From contig CM034546.1 of the NCBI GenBank assembly GCA_020055645.1, positions 94,054,001-94,118,000 on the forward strand: a stretch of DNA of 64,000 bases, in the 5' to 3' direction. Origin of the DNA: Tomocerus qinae. Taxonomy: Eukaryota > Arthropoda > Collembola > Entomobryomorpha > Tomoceridae. The notes below the pieces were generated by a model. The model saw nothing but the letters and a program-made list of their open reading frames with translations, ran no database searches and was not told where the DNA came from. Positions 60,031 to 64,000 of this stretch are shown here, piece after piece (position 1 is the first letter of the stretch; each line of letters begins with the position of its first letter). Made by a program: the position numbers and the translations under genes.

Positions 60031-63000
60031 TCACACGACAACGCCAATATCCCCAAGAATGTTTGATAGTCTGTTCAGGCTTTCGTCCAACATTTCAGGC
60101 TTTAATCCAGGTTTACTTCTGAACAAAAGTTTCAAGGCAGTGACATATTCGAGCTCTTTGAATTGTGGACCTTTCTCCAGAATTGCATTCACCAACTCCT
60201 GCGAAGAAAAAAACTGTGTCAAACAATCTGTCCTACAGAATATTAAAACTTCACAAGCATGTAGTTGCAGTGAATGTTGACAACGAAACTAGAGAATTAT
60301 CTACCTCTGGTGACAATAGAAACAATTCATAGTATTGTCTCGCATGGTCCATAGCATGCTCCGGTTGGTTTGTGATATTGCATAAAGTTTGCTGTATAGC
60401 AAATATATCACGGCACAATTTCTTCACTCCATTATCATTTATTCTCTGAATGTCTTGAGCTGCGCCAATCAATACTGTGGAAATAAGTTGACCAACACCT
60501 TGGAAAATGTACTGAAAAGCAAAAAAATCCATTAGAGTCGCAACAGACATAATATTATAAAATTATTACACAGTGACAGGACAGGAGTTAGAGTAGAAGA
60601 ACAAAGTTTAAGAAACTTACTTTTGTTTTAATTGGCTGCAACGCAGAATTTAGAACATTTTCAATATCAGCTAAATCCTTGTTCAGTTGTACAACTTCTG
60701 GGTCGGGAACTTGATTATCGACTCCAGGGGCAAACTCGCCTTTTTTGGCCATTGGAAGCAGATAGTAAAAACAGTGTACTCTAATCTGTAAAATAAAACG
60801 TTTCTTTGAAATTCTGTCGTGTTTTTAGTTGAAAATTGATAAAATCAAAATTTCATTTTCATTAACCTCTAAATGCAACACCAGAAGACAAATGTCAGCA
60901 AGATCCTGAAAAGTTGATCCTATGGAATGTAGTTTAGCGATTGAATCCTTCATTTCCTTTTCAGTATCTTGAATCAATTCAAACGAACTAGCCACACCAC
61001 TAACAATATCCGCAAACCATTCCTATTGAAGAAAATAGGCAAATCAGTGCCCATACTCAAGGGTACATAAAATTTGGATCATTTAAAGTTGCAAATTTTT
61101 TAGGCTCACCAAACTTTCTTGGAGATGTGAAAGCTGCTCAAGTTGCCTAACATCTGATAGGATTTCGTGCTGCAATACAATTTTTCCATTAAAGATGCCA
61201 CTAAGAAGATCCGACTCCCGAATATTTTGAGCGCGTAAGTCCTCTGGACTTTCATCGATAACTTCTGGTTGTTTTTTGTCTTTGGCTTTCTGTAACTTTG
61301 CCCAGTTTGGCAAAGATTTCAGTAATCTTTCAATATCCTCGTCTTTAACCCAAGTGGCAGATATCACACCCTTATCTTCGGCATCTGGTTGTACCACACC
61401 ATTATAGGCATCTTGACACGTTTCTCGATATTGTGTCAGAAGTGCATCTAGAATGTGTATGAGCTGATCGGAGTGGGAAGGAAGATCTTTTGACAAGCTT
61501 ATAACCTCCTGGATACTGCGGCCAATACTAACCACACTCTATAAAAATTCAATGAAGTCACTTTTAAAATATTCTACTGCAATTTAGTTGGTACTGATAA
61601 TGCCCAACTGCAAATGAATAGCACAATCCACAATACCTGAAGCAAAGGTCTTTGACATTTCAAAGACTTGGCTACTTCAATAGAAATCACGTCCCTCCAG
61701 CAATCTGGATTTCTTTTAGCTATATCTACAGCGTCTTGAACTTCTTTATAAATCTGCTGCACGAACACACGGTTTACGTTGTTGCCCATAAATTTTCTTA
61801 ATTCACATTTTTTCCTGAAGCACGTACAAAAATTAAATTGAAGAATGTCTATATATATTGTTCTTCAAAGTTTTGTAAACTTCTGGATTGAAATAGTTCA
61901 AATGTAAAAATAATATGCAGTAAAATGAATTACAAAATGCTTACCCATTCAAAGACTGCTCTATTTCTAAAACAAAATCTTGTACAGATCCATAAATAAC
62001 AATTATGTTTCTAGAATTCGGTTTGCATACTAGAAATCTGTGTCTGTCCACAATGCTTCGGTCTACACCATCCTATAATTTAAATCCAATTTAGCAAAAA
62101 CATCGAATATGGTCATGTAGGAAGTAAGAATATAAATTAGTTTGATTAATACCTGGTCAGGAACGTAATCGTTGATATTTAAGCCATGCATTGAGTATTC
62201 GAATTTAAAAAGTGGAATCTTCTTTTGCCTTGATTAAGAAAAATGAAAACACAAATTTTGAAAGAGCTATAATTAATAAGTAACCACTAAGTAAACAATC
62301 AAGCTGAGATTATGACACGTTTTCTACCTAGGTTGTCTTCTTTTAACAAAGTAGCTGTTGATATCTGCATTTAAAGTATTTCTATTCGCATTACCAATGC
62401 TAGAAGAATGATTTGTCTTTGAATCGCTTAGATCAAAATATATTTTTAGGGTTGATTGCAACTAAAATATAAAATAGACAACTTTTAGAGCATTTCTCAT
62501 AAGATTAGGTTAACGATAATTTACGTTACAATATTATGGGTCACTTACTACTAGCTGGATTTTTGTCCACACAAATTCTTCACTGTATAGCTTCACTTCT
62601 ATGCAACTAAAGTCAGCAGCTGCCTTCTTCATTTGATTTATTAACTGAATATGTGAGCGAACAATCCATCGAAATTGGGTAAATGTTGTCTATAAAAACG
62701 AATTCCATACATGAATTACAATAACACGAATAAACACAATCTTTTTTGGATAACAACGTGTAATAGCAATATTATTGCCGAACGTTGTTCTAGACGTTCT
62801 AAGATAACCTGGGGAAAATAAGAATTAGTATAGCACATACTTGTATCGGTAACTTTAAATAGGTATTTAAATACATTGAATATTATGTCATAATCCTATC
62901 ATTTCAGATGGTCAGGTAAGCCATATTATTTTACAACCATTTATTAACCCTAACAATTCAAGTTTGTGCAATACCAATAAAAACACAGCCGATTACCTGG

Positions 63001-64000
63001 AGTAGTTCCTGCAAAAGTGATGCATCTGTCTCGTTAATTCCATTGGTGTCTCCATATTCAATTATTTGTTGTGAAGTGCTATTTACTACGGCAAGTAATT
63101 TTGCTTCCATTTGATATCTTATATCGTGCGAAAATTTTGGTAATTCATTTAGAAGCCCAATACATCTAACGATTGTTGGTATTATTGAATCTGACTCTAG
63201 AGTTTCATTATTGTGCATGTTAGATCTGCCATATCCATTTGTGCTACTGAATTTTCACAAATACAAAATGTTATGTATTTAACATGTTATTTAGCAATTA
63301 AAAACTTATTAATATCCACAAAAGACAGAAAATTAAGTCATACTTGGTAACTGAAGGCGATACATCCAGAAAAATTTTTCTTGCTTTGATTTGATTGCTT
63401 CTGTTTCTCCCCGAGCTTCTACGATCAGAACTTGATCTCTGAAAATGGGAAAATACGCCCGATCCTTGTCGTTTTTCTAAGTCAGTCAAAGTTCCTTTTT
63501 GGTATATTTCGTTGTACAATTCTTCTTTCAATGTTTCGTACATTTTCTACAATGAAAAGTAAACACAAAATTAGTCCAACGACAAACCACTAATGACTTA
63601 CATTATAATGTAATAATTATTATAATTCCCTCGTGTCTATTCAAAATTAATTCTTACATGTTTCTTAGACTTCAGATCTTGCTGTACATCTTTTAATCCT
63701 TCAATTTGATCCAAACTATCGTTCCAGTTATTTAAACAATTCATTAAAATCTCCACAGCTTGTAGATATTGTTTTCGATTAAGAAGCTTGTTGAACTGAT
63801 CACTACCAGAACGCAATCGATCGCTAAAGGGAAATTAGAAAATGTGTATGAAAAAATTTGACCTAAAAATTGCAGTAATTTACTTAAGATATAGACTTAT
63901 AGCTAAGACGTATTTCTTACATTTGGTCAAGAATCTCTAAAGCATGTTTATGTTCAATTCCTTCAAGCCATAGTCGTTCCAATTCTTCTCTTCTGCAATG
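60031..64000 (-). CDS. EXOC4: exocyst complex component 4 (SEC8), 5' end outside window
   Basis: Fourteen exons on the minus strand: 64000-63921 (partial), 63823-63658, 63546-63344, 63246-62997, 62689-62549, 62461-62328, 62228-62153, 62072-61945, 61814-61637, 61538-61110, 61022-60867, 60785-60621, 60511-60305, 60198-60031. All join in frame with GT-AG introns of 80-307 bp, giving about 826 residues. Matches to animal SEC8 run end to end: REELERLWLEGIEHKHALEI near the start, LFKFEYSMHGL, FLVCKPNSRNIIVIYGS, SLKCQRPLLQ, VISATWVKDEDIERLLKSLP, LADICLLVLHLE, YIFQGVGQLISTVLIGAAQD and ELEYVTALKLLFRSKPG. SEC8 is a rod-shaped helical subunit of the exocyst, which tethers secretory vesicles to the plasma membrane. 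About 105 N-terminal residues lie beyond 64,000. It is nearly full length with no break seen. Confidence 0.96.
61110..61538 (-). CDS. EXOC4: EXOC4 longest exon
   Basis: 143 codons in phase 0 (SVVSIGRSIQEVI to LSHLQESL). It holds the best conserved stretch, DAYNGVVQ followed by VISATWVKDEDIERLLKSLPNW, which nearly matches human SEC8. The exon lies between acceptor TTTTTATAG and donor GTGAGC, and encodes part of the C-terminal helical bundle region. Confidence 0.95.
63921..64000 (-). CDS. EXOC4: EXOC4 exon cut by the window edge
   Basis: Reads HCRREELERLWLEGIEHKHA and LEILDQ, matching SEC8 at about human residue 105 onward. Donor GTAAGA at 63,920, phase 2. The Sec8 N-terminal coiled-coil region continues past the right edge. 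Confidence 0.93.

Noticed and set aside
1-64000. tRNA, rRNA, CRISPR or bacterial operon features
   Set aside because: No cloverleaf with a GTTCGA-type T arm, no rRNA-like conserved core and no spaced direct repeats were seen. The genes are intron-containing and eukaryotic.

Overview
The window is AT-rich eukaryotic nuclear DNA, probably from an invertebrate or early-branching animal. The genes have GT-AG introns and standard stop codons. The Sec8/EXOC4 and UBE2O-like proteins resemble the animal versions. I see no rRNA, tRNA, CRISPR or bacterial-type features. No phylum can be fixed from the sequence alone.

Layout. (1) Positions 1-29,705 hold no gene I can support. There is a possible TATA promoter with a tiny first exon near 1.2-1.46 kb, plus a few short stretches with open frames on both strands. 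(2) 29,706-55,142 (+) is a large gene for a DUF288/STELLO-type Golgi glycosyltransferase-like protein. Eight exons encode at least about 1,413 residues, and one intron is 12.3 kb. The 5' exons are missing or unrecognised. (3) Inside its last intron, on the opposite strand (53,914-53,241), lies a complete three-exon gene for a 167-residue four-pass membrane protein that I do not recognise. (4) At 54,513-55,623 and 55,660-56,673 lie two different foldback (MITE-like) elements, each flanked by TA and only 36 bp apart. The first encloses the predicted terminal exon and poly(A) signals of the STELLO-like gene. (5) 56,952-59,178 (+) is a compact seven-exon gene homologous to the N-terminal regulatory part of UBE2O. 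It ends before the catalytic E2 (UBC) domain. (6) 64,000-60,031 (-) is most of the EXOC4/SEC8 exocyst subunit, convergent with the UBE2O-like gene. Its N-terminal exons lie beyond the window.

The genes do not form an obvious pathway. Two (STELLO-like and EXOC4) relate to Golgi and secretory traffic. The intergenic and intron landscape is bimodal: introns of about 60-130 bp in the right-hand genes, and kilobase-scale introns in the STELLO-like gene. The most noteworthy points are the terminal exon trapped in a foldback element, the UBE2O relative that lacks its E2 domain, and the nested antisense four-TM gene.
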